Shown here piece by piece: positions 21,628 through 32,509 of a stretch of 64,000 nucleotides of DNA. This stretch comes from Coniochaeta sp. PMI_546 (Eukaryota; Ascomycota; Sordariomycetes; Coniochaetales; Coniochaetaceae). The stretch is from NCBI GenBank assembly GCA_021432605.1, contig MU271156.1, forward strand, positions 62,001-126,000, in the 5' to 3' direction. Numbering within the stretch: the first letter of the stretch is position 1; each line of letters starts with the position of its first letter. The translations under genes and the position numbers were made by a program. The notes below the pieces were generated by a model. That model made no database searches and had not been told where the DNA came from. It saw only the letters and a list, made by a program, of their open reading frames with translations.

Positions 21628-24600
21628 CTAACCATCATAAGGAGGCAGCTCCTCCGCACCACCCACCCTCTCAACCCCCTCCATCATCTCCCCGTCCACC
21701 TCCTGCACCTCGTCCTCCTCGAGAACCTCAAGCTTCCGGCCGGGAACCTCCACCAGCCCCTCAAGCCCGTCCTGTCGAACATAAGCGAGGTAATACGGCT
21801 CCCCCGCCTTGCTCAACTCCTCCAACAGCGCCTGACTCTCATCCTCCCTCCGCTCCGTGACAGTGGTGTCGTTATACTTCCTCCACACCCTCGCCCCAAA
21901 GTCATATATCCACACCCAGTAATGTCCGCTCTTGGCCGTCTGCCCGGCGTGGCAGATGACCGCATGCAGTCTATACCGCTCCGACTCGAGTCCGGCGAAG
22001 AGGTTGTCTAGTTCGGCCTTGAGCAGATCCTCGCGAGTCTGCAGGTCCGTGTCGATATGCGACGATATGTCCACCTCGAGATCGGGGTGGTGGAAGGGCT
22101 GACGCGGCTTGAGGAACGACGGGGGTGGGGAAGATTCAGCGACGGGGGAGGCGTCAAGGATGGCTTTCACCTCCGGGTTGATGACGACGTAGTCCTCGTC
22201 GCTGGTGTCCGGGTCGTTGACGGCTGGCTCGAATTGCCAGTTGTTGAGGTACCGGTCGACGCTGTCGTCGATGCTGGCGGGGGCAGTGGCTGTAGATCCG
22301 GACTCGGCCGCCGTCTCCGCCTTCTTGCGACCTTTGATCGCTGCGACCTGCTCGAGCTGCGCCTTGATGGTCCAGCTTCTAACTCGGGCCTTGTAAACTG
22401 GCGACGACTCGTCTGCCTCCATGTAGCGATCTAGGAACAGGACCTCCGGAATGGCAACCGGGTTGGTGTTCTTTCCGCCACCCACCTTGCTGCGCTGGAT
22501 GCAGACGTGGAAGATGGGGGGTGGCTTGATGATAGCCGTGTAAGAAAGAATCTTCTCCCCAATGGTCTCGCGGTCGAAGAAGTTGTCGAGCGCCTCGTAC
22601 AAATGGACCGGGCCGTCCACTCCGGGGTTCGCAGTGACCCACCGCTCATAACTAATGGAGCGGTTGTACTGGTTCTTGCCCATCTCCATGCGCATGTTTG
22701 CGAAAGAGATGTAGAAGGTGTCGGTGATGATATCCCGATGGTGCTCGGCGTCATTGGCGTGGATCACACTGCCGGGGTTTACGGCGGCACGCAGGTGGTT
22801 GATGCAGCGGCCCATGACCTCCTCGACGTCCATCTGGTCCGTTCCGACAACTTCGGTCTGGTCGAGCGCGGCCATTAGTGCGCGTAGCTGGCTCTGAGCC
22901 TCTGGATGTGCATCTGCGGCCGTTTCTTTCTGCTTGTCGATCACGGGAGGTTGCTCGTCTCGCTCCATCAACTCGTAGGATGACTCGAGCGGTTGGTTGA
23001 TGAGTGTCTGCGAGCTGGCTGTGCTAGCGGCCGGGGACTCATCATTGGTGAGATCGATGGGTGCCACTGTAACAACCGTTGGGTCCGCATTTGTCTGCTG
23101 GCCGTTAGGGATAGGCGCCGGGCGGGCAGGTAGGGGCGGAGGAGTAGGTTGTTTGCTGTTGTTCTTTGCCGCATCTGCGTTCACTTTATCCGGAGAGAGC
23201 CAAGCTGCGTTGGCCAGGCGCTGCTGTGGCTTCACAAATTTCGTCGAAGCACTGCCAAGGTCCTTGAAAAGACGCTGTAGCTCCAGCGTGACTGCCATCA
23301 CGTTAGCACGAAACCCGCTGAGGTGTGGTGAGCAAGTTACTCACATTCGCGGCCAAGATAGACCTCCTCATTCTGGCTCGCTAGGTCCTCGGAGAGCCCT
23401 ACTGTGACGGGGTCGTAGTTCAAGACCAGCTCACGGACCGGTGTAACGGTATAGAGGTACTGGAGGATGCTATTGAGATAGCAAGTATTGCGAAGGTTAT
23501 CGAGACCGGGCGGCAGGCTCAGATCGACCTGTTGCGCTTCGTTAGGGGAGACGGTGATCTGATCATGCGCACCAAGAAGATTGCCGTATATGGTTCCCGC
23601 ATCCACCAATCCTTGCCGTCTAACATCGGCGGCATAGGACTTGATAGGCGTGCTGTTGAAGTGGTTGGCAATGGCCATCAGAGCCGCCGAGCACATGTAA
23701 CGGGTCCCGCCATTCTAAATCAGACATTAGCAGCTTTACTTGGCAATGAGAGCTAGCAGAAGATTTTTGGATGAATACGGAGAAGAATAAAGAGAGGAAC
23801 CAACCTCGACAGCCTGTTCGACGTAGTAATCTAGTACAGCCAAATCAGGAGTGTTACCGGCCTTTACGCCAGATTCGAGCTGAAGATAATCGCAAGCCTC
23901 TTCGAAGGAGAAGTCGCTCACGGCCTGCTCCATGATGGCCTTGCTCTTTCGCTCACGGCCGATGAGAAAAAGCTTCTGGCGGTGCTGCACCTTTTGTGCG
24001 GGAGACTGTTCGAAGAAAACCTTGTACTTTCGTATAACAAAGTCATCGGACTCAGTGCAGTCGGCTGGCAGGTTGAAGTGGGAGTAGGCCTGAGCAAGAG
24101 GCGTGTTGGAAGAAGCCTCTTGCTGCTCGATCAGGGATGCCTCCGTGACGGTAAAGATTTGCAGGTCGACGCTTCGGTGGCTGGCCAGGCGTTGCAACGC
24201 ATCGCAGTACAATTTTCTCCTGAGCGGGTCTGCCTCAACTTGGCGTTGATACGCATACTTCAGCATATCCTCGTTAGGGTTCGGCAAGGTGCCGAGTCGT
24301 CTAAAGTCGGCGTCATCGTCTTCGGGTTTCTTGCCGCCAGCCGTGTCCCACCATGGGCAGTTCAAAGCCCGCTTGAGCTTGAAAAGAGCCTCCGACCACG
24401 GCTTCACCGCTCCTCCGCTCGGCTGTCCGCCTTGCTCCTCGATAAGCGCCTGGATTTCGCTCCGAGCGTCTTCGATGAAAGCACGTTGAGTGTTGATCGG
24501 TGTCTTTTCGTTCGGATAATGCTCAAGCTCTGGCAGAAACCAATATTCCTCATCCTCAATCACCCTCCGTTCAAGGCCGAGGTACTCGAAGATGTGAGAA

Positions 24601-25609
24601 GAGGAGGCGCCAAACTGGATGTAGAAGCGCTTATTCCGAGTGGCAATCCTCTTCGGCGGCTCGTCGACAGTCTTTCCAAGGCAGTCCCTCAAATACGCGT
24701 TCAAGGTTGTCAGAGCGGTGTATTCCATGTCGCTCTTCAAGGTCTGAGGGTTGAAACGGACAGGATCCATCTCGATCGCCTGTTGTCGTTGATGCGCGAT
24801 CCGCTTCTCATCGACGACGAGCTTAATATGCTCCATCTTCATACGGGGCTTCGATACGGACACGGACACGCTGAAGGAGCAAGTCGCAGACGAGCAGTGC
24901 CAGATGCCTGTCTGGGTTACAGGGTTGAAAATATCCTTGGTCGTTGGAACAATCACCTTAGATTCTGCCAGCACAAGATGGCAGAGGGCGGCTTTGCCGT
25001 TCTCGGACGTGTTACTGGATGGAGTAGGGCAGATGTGTGGAGAGTCCTGCTCGAAATGGAACAGGAAGTGGTACTTGCAGTGTCTGCAGATGCATGAGAT
25101 GAGTTGACTCCTAAGAGTAGCATCCGGACACTGTATGTCGATAGATAGCAACTCATGACCATTCGAGGGCCGGGCGCTAGCATCTGTGAGTGAGAGTCTG
25201 TCGGGAAGATGCTCGCATCGAGTGAAGAGATCGCCAGTATCACCGGCACGATCAGCTAGCATGCCCATATACAGGTCATGTAGCCAACGAGGTGCCAGAC
25301 GTCCTATCACCATGTTAGCTTAGCAGCGAGCGACGGTGCGAGTTTGGAACACCTACCTGGCCTCGGGCTATCGTCAACCATGACGGGTTGTTCGGTTTCG
25401 ACGCGCATCTCTACATGAGGGATATCCCAGTTAGCAACTTTCCACTCACTGAAGACGGGAGCACGTTGAAGCAGACGAGCCAGCTCGACGTCGGGCAGCG
25501 ATCCGCGGGACAAGCAAGCAGTTAGATCAAGCGCACCAAACCGAGACTTGGTCTTCAACCGAAGCCGTTTGTTCGGCTTGGTTTCAGACGGCATCCTGCG
25601 ACGCTTCAT
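21628..25609 (-). CDS. UBP2: Ubiquitin carboxyl-terminal hydrolase, Ubp2-like
   Basis: Cysteine deubiquitinase of the USP family; yeast Ubp2 trims Lys63 chains and works with Rsp5/Rup1. Four exons, 25609-25357, 25303-23805, 23714-23345 and 23291-21628, give 1261 residues, close to yeast Ubp2 (1272). Introns are 53, 90 and 53 bp; the last has a CTAAC branch just before its CAG. The long N-terminal half has Cys-containing segments (CICRHCKYHFLFH, CPDATLRSQ) of the type seen in Ubp2. The Cys box is GLDNLRNTCYLNSILQYLY with Cys at about 662, and the His box is SGHYWVW with His at about 1164, followed by WRKYNDTTV. A less common feature is Arg where most USPs have Gly (NLRNTC for NLGNTC). I chose the start MKRRRMPSETKP; MPSETK five residues later is possible. 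Its 3' end faces the polygalacturonase promoter. Confidence 0.9.
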
Positions 25610-26967
25610 GCGTACGTGGCGTAAGGAAAAGATGATAAACGGAGACGCAGAAAACGAGGATGAGCAGCAGAGAAAGCAGATGACGACGGCCAAGAAGCAA
25701 TGAGAAGGGCAGAGAGACCAACTTAAGTGCTTTTAGAGATGGCTCAGATTGTTGGAGTTGCGTCTCTCTTCTGGATTTCGAGTTGAGACAGGAAAGAGTT
25801 GCCAGTACTAGGAGTTGTGCTTTGTAGAAGACCAGAGCACAGGCCGACTGTCGACAGGTGTCGAGCTCTCAGGAAGTCCAACAATAACGAGGGGTCTCGG
25901 CGGGACAGCGGCCAGTGAGATCGGAAGTGGTGATGCCGGCGGAGAATTGCTGAATCGGCGGCCTGGTACACCTTGTGCGGCACACGCGGCTTCGCTTAGT
26001 CGTCCATGAGCAACTTACAACACGATAGGGGTCTCCTCGGGTGGATTACTTGTCAAGGCCAACGAAAGAGTGAGGCCGACAAGGTTCACGAAGGCTACGT
26101 CTCGAGTCTCGGTATGTTGTGAGGTATCCTAGTTATCTTCTATGCGTGATGGTTTCGGCGGAGAGTAAGTGTTCCCGTTGAGGCGCAGAGCCTCGGAGAT
26201 GAAATCGATTCAGAACTTCATGAAAGTGTGTCTCATGGCAGATAGTTTCCGCTGCGGTGGAAGAAAAGGCGAGAGAGGAGAGCTTGAGGATGAGCTCACA
26301 AAGGGGCCTAGGATATTCCTATTCTATCACGGGAAAGAGGACTGTAACTTCTCAAAAGGTGGTAGCATGAAAGGCAGTCCAAATCATTCGTCACCAGGCA
26401 TACGTGTCAGGGGTGTACACAGGATGTGTAAGTAGACAGAGTGGCGTAGAATAGCTACGAACACACACAGCTGACGCAGCCTTGCCGCCTCGTGAAATTA
26501 GGCCAAATGCCGTCAATGTTCACCATACTAAGGCTCCTATTCGCTGGCCAAGACACGGGCGGGAACAGGCAGGTTGGACGCTTGGACATCGACACTGCTG
26601 AGTCATCAAGGCCATCATCACTTGGAACACGCCTGTAATAGCTTTAAAACCCTTTGACTGCGGCAGTAATCTGGAAGGATCAAAACAAAGGGAATGCTGA
26701 ATGAGCCGGCCATAGCTAGATATCTGCTAATGAACAATATGTTGACACTAAGGTATGTGTACTTTGTGAGGAGAGGAATGGCAATGCTCGAAGGAGATCA
26801 CGTGGTCCTATGAATAGCTCCTGAGACTCAACAGCCAATGAGACAGCCCAATTTGAAAGCGGCAAGCTCCACCGACAACCGAGCTCAATCGAACCTCGCG
26901 ATCGGACATTTACCTCGTTCTTCGTCATCTCGAAAGCTCGTTGACGCCCCTCATACCCTCCAACGCA
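25610..26967. other. Divergent promoter region of UBP2 and the complex I subunit gene
   Basis: About 1.36 kb between two divergent housekeeping genes. Open frames are short and unconvincing. No regulatory element can be named with confidence. Confidence 0.45.
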
Positions 26968-27752
26968 ATGTCGAACCCACCTCGAGAAGAGCATCCGTAC
27001 CATCCCCAGGATGCGATCCGACAAGCCGGCATCGCTACTGCCATAACCGGCGGCAGTGGCTTGGCCGCGGCCGCCATCAAGAGCGCCATGTCCCCGCAGA
27101 ACATCGGTGCCTTTGGAGCCTTCACCCGGTTCGGTGGCACCATTGCTGTCTGGAGTATGCTCAGTTCCGAGATTGAAGGCTGCTACAGCGTTATTTTAGT
27201 TGCTGACGCGTTGCTTCTTATCTAGGTGCCGTCGGCGGTGTCTTCCAGTTCTCCAAGACCGCAGCAGCCAACCTTCGCGAACAAAATGACCACTATAACT
27301 CGGCCATCGGTGGTTTCCTAGGCGGTTCAATTCTTGGGATGCAAAGTGCGTGGATCAACCAGTCCGTGTCTGGCTCAGAAAGATGGTGTGAGGCTGACAC
27401 GTCAACAGAGAGAAGCATGCCTCGGATCCTCGGCTACGGCGCCCTGTTCTCCGTTGTCCTCGCCGTGTTCGATTATACCGGCAGCAGCTTGAAGGGCTCG
27501 CGGAGAACACAGGAGCTCGATGAGTTTGACAGGAAAGAGTACTTGCGCAAGAACAGGAGGCGGCCATTGGAGGAGACGCTCGCCGAGGTTGGAGAGGGAC
27601 GATGTGAGTTGACTTACGCCTTCTACAGTTGATGTCAGCTAACGTTTGTGACAGCAATCCGCCCGCCCGGATATGAGGAGCGGAGGCGCGAGCGCCTGAA
27701 GGAGAGGTATGGGTTCGAGGTTAACCCGGTCTCTGCTGATCCCGATGCCTGA
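26968..27752 (+). CDS. NADH:ubiquinone oxidoreductase 21.3 kDa subunit (NDUFA11-like)
   Basis: Accessory membrane subunit of mitochondrial complex I, Tim17/NDUFA11-type fold. Four exons, 26968-27154, 27226-27345, 27409-27603 and 27655-27752, give 199 residues; all introns are phase 1 (GTATGC, GTGCGT and GTGAGT donors). The start MSNPPREEHPYHPQDAI is typical of the family, whose N-terminus has a YHPxDA motif. Small-residue-rich membrane helices follow (GIATAITGGSGLAAAAI, AIGGFLGGSILGM, ILGYGALFSVVLAVFDYTG). The C-terminal arm is strongly conserved: FDRKEYLRKNRRRPLEETLA, EVGEG and RPPGYEERRRERLKERYG, ending NPVSADPDA. No cleavable presequence is evident, as expected for this subunit. It points away from UBP2. 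Confidence 0.9.
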
Positions 27753-27937
27753 GATCGGGCATAGTTCCCTTGGCGTTGAGGCTTGATTGTACATATAGAG
27801 AGCGATGTGAGGAGGAGGGCAGATCGTCGTTACCATACAATGGAGACGCTGTATCATACTGCAAGCGCCTTGGCCTGGGTGTCTCTTGTTGCTCTGATAC
27901 AACGATCCGGACTGACTACATGGTATGTACAACGGCC

Positions 27938-27985
27938 TGATCATAAACTATACCTACAATGTTCTTTTTCCTGACCAGTTTCATC
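27938..27985 (+). repeat. Degenerate 40-bp element, copy 1
   Basis: Shares the pattern GATnATAA-CTATACCTACA-TGTTCTTT-CTGA with two further copies at about 28396 and 28921. The spacings are about 460 and 525 bases. Identity is partial, which suggests old copies. Confidence 0.4.
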
Positions 27986-28393
27986 ATCTGCTAGACCATC
28001 TCCTGCTTGTTCTTGACAAGATGATGACCACTCCTCTCAGGTAGTGACCCTTCGAGGCTCTTGTCCTCGCACTGACCAACCTTACACGTATTAGTATTTG
28101 CTCCACTTGGGCGACATGCTCCACCGCTACCCGGCATCAGATGTCCCCCACCACGAATAAATTCTCTTATAAATACCTTCCTTCCCTGATCAACTAACAT
28201 CGATTCAAGTAAACAATGACAACGCCTGGCGCCTGGGAAGCATATGTCTGCGCTCCAGCTCGTTCGGTATCTGGCACCCGGCTGGTAAATGACATTACGG
28301 TTCCTTCGTATACGGTACGCCTCCCCCCATTCCGTCACTTTAACATTCCATACCATGATGATATTCTCGAAAGAGGCTGTTTATGAATCTTTT

Positions 28394-28440
28394 CATGATT
28401 ATAACCTATACCTACATTGTTCTTTTCACTGATGCCTACA
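28394..28440 (+). repeat. Degenerate 40-bp element, copy 2
   Basis: Reads GATTATAACCTATACCTACA followed by TTGTTCTTTTCACTGA; the closest match to the shared pattern. Downstream, a CCTGCTT...TTGACAAG-like stretch is also shared with copy 1. Confidence 0.4.
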
Positions 28441-28917
28441 CCATCCCGAATCGCTCTGGACCCCCTGCTTATCGATATCTTGCTGACAAGCCACGATAGT
28501 ATCAGATGATGTCGACTTCTATGTAACTGCCAAGACCTAACCACTTCAGTGTCTCCTCGTACTTCGACCTGCTTGTCAAGGTATGCTAATTATCTCTCCT
28601 TAACACGACCCCCTCGCATGATGCTAGCACTTTTCTCAAAAGTATTTGCTACTTCAGAGCTTGTTCGCAAGCAATGAGACAAAACACACAGCCCTGATCT
28701 TGAGCACCTTACTACGATGCCACCTCTAATACTCAGCTTGGCATACTCGATGCTAACTGTCGCCTAGCATACTGTGATATGAAATGAACTTCGTCTATTA
28801 GACTTTCCCTCCGCCAGGTCCCCATTGTCCTCCAGAAAAGGTACATCGCCTTTATTCTCCTTTCTCAATCCGTTTTTACAAGCTACATGATGCGTATCTC
28901 AGGCTGTTTCTGATCCC

Positions 28918-28962
28918 ATATGATTATAACATTTCACCTACATTGTTCTTTCTCTGATAGCA
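28918..28962 (+). repeat. Degenerate 40-bp element, copy 3
   Basis: Reads GATTATAACATTTCACCTAC followed by ATTGTTCTTTCTCTGATAG; matches copies 1 and 2 with several substitutions. The function is unknown; it may be a remnant of a larger repeated unit. Confidence 0.4.
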
Positions 28963-29194
28963 GACACTCCTTCACTACACGTCCCATGAAATAGCTTTGA
29001 CCAATGAGCTAACTCCTCAATAGCCTTCCACAGCATCCGTGATTATGACACATCCCGGAACTTGTACATCAGCAGCTACATCCAGTAGAGATGCCTTAGC
29101 TCAAGTAAACCATCTATACCGTAGCAATGACCCCCCTCGTAGAACTCCAGACGCCCCAACCCAAAACGCTCCCATCCATCCCCGGCCGTCCGTG

Positions 29195-32045
29195 CTACAA
29201 AGCCTCAACACTCTTAAAGAAGGGATTCGCCAGCAACCTCTCATTCCCCTTAACCAACTCCCTCAGACGTCCCACCATCTCCTCCTTGCTCATGCTCCCA
29301 CCGTTGACCTCATCCTTCCACCTGACCAACACTTCCTTCAACAGCGCACTCCCCTCCTCCACATCCTCCTTCTTGTACTCCGTCCCCAGTCCAGCCGCAG
29401 CATCGTGCTTGCTCGTGAAATCCTCGAGCTCATCAGCCTTCCTCTTGGCCATCCTGACGACCTTATCCGGGAACCTCACAAGCTCCGCGACATGTATCCC
29501 GAAACTCTGGTCACACACCCCATCTTCGACCTTATACAGCAGCGTGACCTCCCTCTTCTCGTCGTCCTTCTCCCCCCGCTCAGACCCGCCGATATGCGCC
29601 GTGACGTGCAAGTTCCTGACCTGGGGGTACTGCTCCGCCAGCGCCGTCAGCTCGTGAAAATGCGTGGCGAACATGGAGAAGCAGCCGATCTCCTTGACGA
29701 TGTGCTCGCTGATGGCCCAGGCCAGCCCGAAGCCGTCGTACGTCGACGTCCCCCGCCCCAGCTCGTCGATGATGATGAGCGACTCCGCGGTGGCCGACTT
29801 GAGTATGTTGGCCGTCTCCAGCATCTCGGCCATGAAGGTCGAGACGCCCTTGAGCTGGCTGTCCGAGGCGCCCACCCTGGCCAGGATGGAGTCGAAGATG
29901 GTGAGCTCCGCCGCGCCGCAGGGCACGAAGCAGCCTATCTGCGCCATCAGGGCGATGACGCCTATCTGCCGGATGTAGGTCGACTTGCCGCCCATGTTGG
30001 GCCCGGTTATGATGAGGAAGGAGGACGTTTCGCGGTTCAGCTCGACGTCGTTGGTGATGAACTGCACGTCGTCTTGCATCTCCATGCAGGGGTGGCGGGC
30101 TTCGGTGAGGACCGTCCGGCCCTGGCCGCGGGGATGGATCTTGGGGCGGACGTAGGAGATGGGCGCGTGGATGGAGGTGTGGGCGAGGGAGACGATTACG
30201 TCCAGGTGGGCGAGCACGCCGGCCAGGCGTTCGAGGACGGGACAGTAGGAGGCTGCCACGCCGACGACTTCGGCGACGAGGCTGGACTGGGTGCGGTTGT
30301 AGTTGGCGTTCAGCTGGTCGAACTCGCGGCGGAGGGCTTGTAGTGTCTTGGTGGTGAAATATACACCGTTCTTCTGCGTGGAGCACTCTTGGTACTTGGA
30401 CTTGTTGCGGATGCAGCCCGCTTCTGTGCGTGTGAGCCGCATGCACCACCCGTGCACCTTGTGGTTCTCGAGAAAGATCTTCTTGTCCTGCTCCTGGCCC
30501 AGGTCGTCGGCTGCGTCGGCGTACTCGCGGTTCATGTCGCTCCGCAGCTTGTCGAGTTTCTTGCGGATGATGCGCAGGCTGTCGTCGAATTCGGGCTTGA
30601 TGATGAATTCGTGGTTGTCGAGGGCATCTAGGTCGACGGTGGTCTCGACCATCTCTTGCAGTTTGACGAGACTGTCGGACAGCTCGCGCAACTTGTTGGT
30701 GTAGGCTGCGTCTAGGGGGTCGCGGTAGGCCTCGTCCATTACGCCTTCGAGGGTGCCGAGGAAGCCCGGCAGGCGGATGACGACTTGGTAGGCGCGCACG
30801 ACGTCTTCGAGGTTGGCTTTGTTGCGCTGGAATTTCTTGGATAGGCGATACAGGTCAGGAACGGAGCGGAGATGCTCTTCTTGCATGGTCTGGCGGAGCT
30901 CTGTGTCGTTGACAAATGCTTCGACAAGCTGCTGGCGCTTCTCGATCTCGTCCTTGTTCATCAGGGGCTGTTTGAGCCACTGAGAGAGCAGCCGGCTGCC
31001 GTTCGGTGTCTTGCAGTGGTTCAGTAGACCGTAGAGACTCATCGTCTTGGCGCCGTCCCTCGATCCTGGCATGAGGTTGAGAGCCTTTAGTGCTGCGGCA
31101 TCCAGCTTCATGAACTGTGAGAGGTCGTGCTGGTAAAGTTGATACTGCCCAAAATTCGAAGGGTCTTGAAGAACACCGAGGTACCTGATGAGGGCAGCTG
31201 CAGAGCCCATCGCCAGCTTAAGGTCAGTCTGTGGTAGCATCGAGGTGGACCGCTCGTCCTTGAGCAGCCTCGCAAGGTCTTGCTCGATATCCTTTGTGCC
31301 AAACTCCGCAGCTGGGCGCTCAGAGATAGCGACTCCGCAGTTGTCGATGATCTGTCTCAACTTGGCCAACTCCGGGTCCTTCTCCTTCTCCGCTTTGTCG
31401 ATCTGGATAAGGCACTCCTTGACGCCTAGCTGGATCAGCAGGGCCTCGAAGTTGGAGTACAGGTCGTTGTCGAGGAACTCGCTGACGCCGAGCTCCCTGA
31501 CACTCGCGTCGGCGAAGCAAACGCCGACGCTCCGCCCAGACGCGTTGGCGGAGATCTTGACGGCCAATATCATGGGAGCGGCCTCAAACTGACCGCCCAG
31601 CTCGTCTTCGACATCCTGTAGGTTGCCGGGCGAGGCTTGCTTGACGACTTTCCAGTTCATGCGGCCGCTTGTGCTGGCCCAGATCTCGACTCTCTTGCCC
31701 AGCTTGAAGAGTGCTTCGCGGAGGAACTGGCGAAAGACGGTGATGGTCATTGTTACGGAGGGTAGGCCGGTGTGGTCGCTTCTGCCCAATTGGCGGACGA
31801 CAGAAGTGGTCTTGTAGACGGTCCGGGCGATGAAGTTGGCATCCTCGCCATGAGCGGTGTACCAGTCGCCACGGTCGAAAACGCGTACCGTGTCATCGTC
31901 AATGGCAGGTAGGGATTTGAAGAAGCGGATGAAGCCATGTTCGTCGTCGACCTATGTGCCATTTACCACATGTTAGAGTACGCCTGGTCAGCCGCGGCGG
32001 TAGGTGATAGTGTAGACAAACCTTGAGTTCTGGTCGGGAAGACAT
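29195..32045 (-). CDS. MSH2: DNA mismatch repair protein Msh2
   Basis: MutS homologue that pairs with Msh6 (single mismatches) or Msh3 (loops) and starts nuclear mismatch repair. Exon 1, 32045-32022, encodes MSSRPELK; a 70-bp intron separates it from exon 2, 31951-29195. The product has 926 residues, normal for Msh2. The mismatch-recognition domain begins VDDEHGFIRFFKSLP; connector, lever and clamp follow. The ATPase domain carries Walker A GPNMGGKST (from 658), an SDSQLKGVSTF signature and Walker B DELGRGTST (from 737), then a His-switch region FATHFHELTALA and a C-terminal helix-turn-helix. All key residues are present. It diverges from TRM10 across 464 bp. An ACGCGT box at 32195-32200 lies 150 bp upstream of the start. 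The eight-residue first exon is easily missed by gene callers. Confidence 0.97.
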
Positions 32046-32509
32046 CTTGACTCTAGTCCATGAAAGTCCTGACTGAAATTGAGAGGCTAACTACCACAAT
32101 GTTTGATCTTCAAGATAGTCGCAAGTGTAAGGAATGTGAACTTGGCCAGTCAAGGAGTTGTTCACAGCTGTGCTCAAGAGACGAAGAGTTGCAGACGCGT
32201 CGAGCTGGAAGTCATTAAACGGAAGACGCGACGTGATTCAATTGCACTTATTTAGTGGGGATTGTCCAAGCAGGTGTACTCTCAGCTCTGTAGGTACTAT
32301 GTACTACGGCGCTGGGGTACAGGGGTCCACGGGTCTTCTCCCCGGTGTGGAGCTTCGAGGTTTGTCAGTTCACTGAGACAACGAACAGCACTGTTAGAGA
32401 GAGATTCATATATATATTTATAAATTCTGTCATTCTTTAGCGGCGATACATGCCAATAGCTTACTGTCTTTAGGAATCTAGTCGTCCTGGTTGTTTGTTT
32501 GCAGCGGGC
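32046..32509. promoter_or_regulatory. Shared divergent promoter of MSH2 and TRM10
   Basis: A 464-bp spacer with no coding frame, flanked by two outward-facing starts. It carries the MluI-type box ACGCGT at 32195-32200 and a related GACGCGACG near 32226, both nearer to MSH2, and an AT-rich stretch (TATATATATTTATAA) near 32409 nearer to TRM10 that could serve as a core promoter. Confidence 0.55.
32195..32200. promoter_or_regulatory. MCB-type site (ACGCGT) upstream of MSH2
   Basis: The palindromic hexamer is the binding core of the yeast G1/S factor MBF (Mbp1-Swi6), which controls replication and repair genes. It lies 150 bp from the MSH2 start codon, as does a similar box before PRI1 (37752-37757). 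A function here is inference by analogy. Confidence 0.45.

Larger units (their letters stand above)
27753..29194. other. Intergenic region with degenerate repeats
   Basis: About 1.44 kb, AT-richer than its surroundings, with three degenerate copies of a roughly 40-base element (see the repeat entries). No gene is recognised. The right end should hold the MSH2 3' UTR. Confidence 0.5.

Noticed and set aside
23982-25097. 371-codon plus-strand frame
   Set aside because: Antisense shadow of exon 2 of the Ubp2-like gene.
29039-30343. 434-codon plus-strand frame
   Set aside because: It is antisense to the well-supported MSH2 ATPase region and mirrors its GC-rich codon usage.
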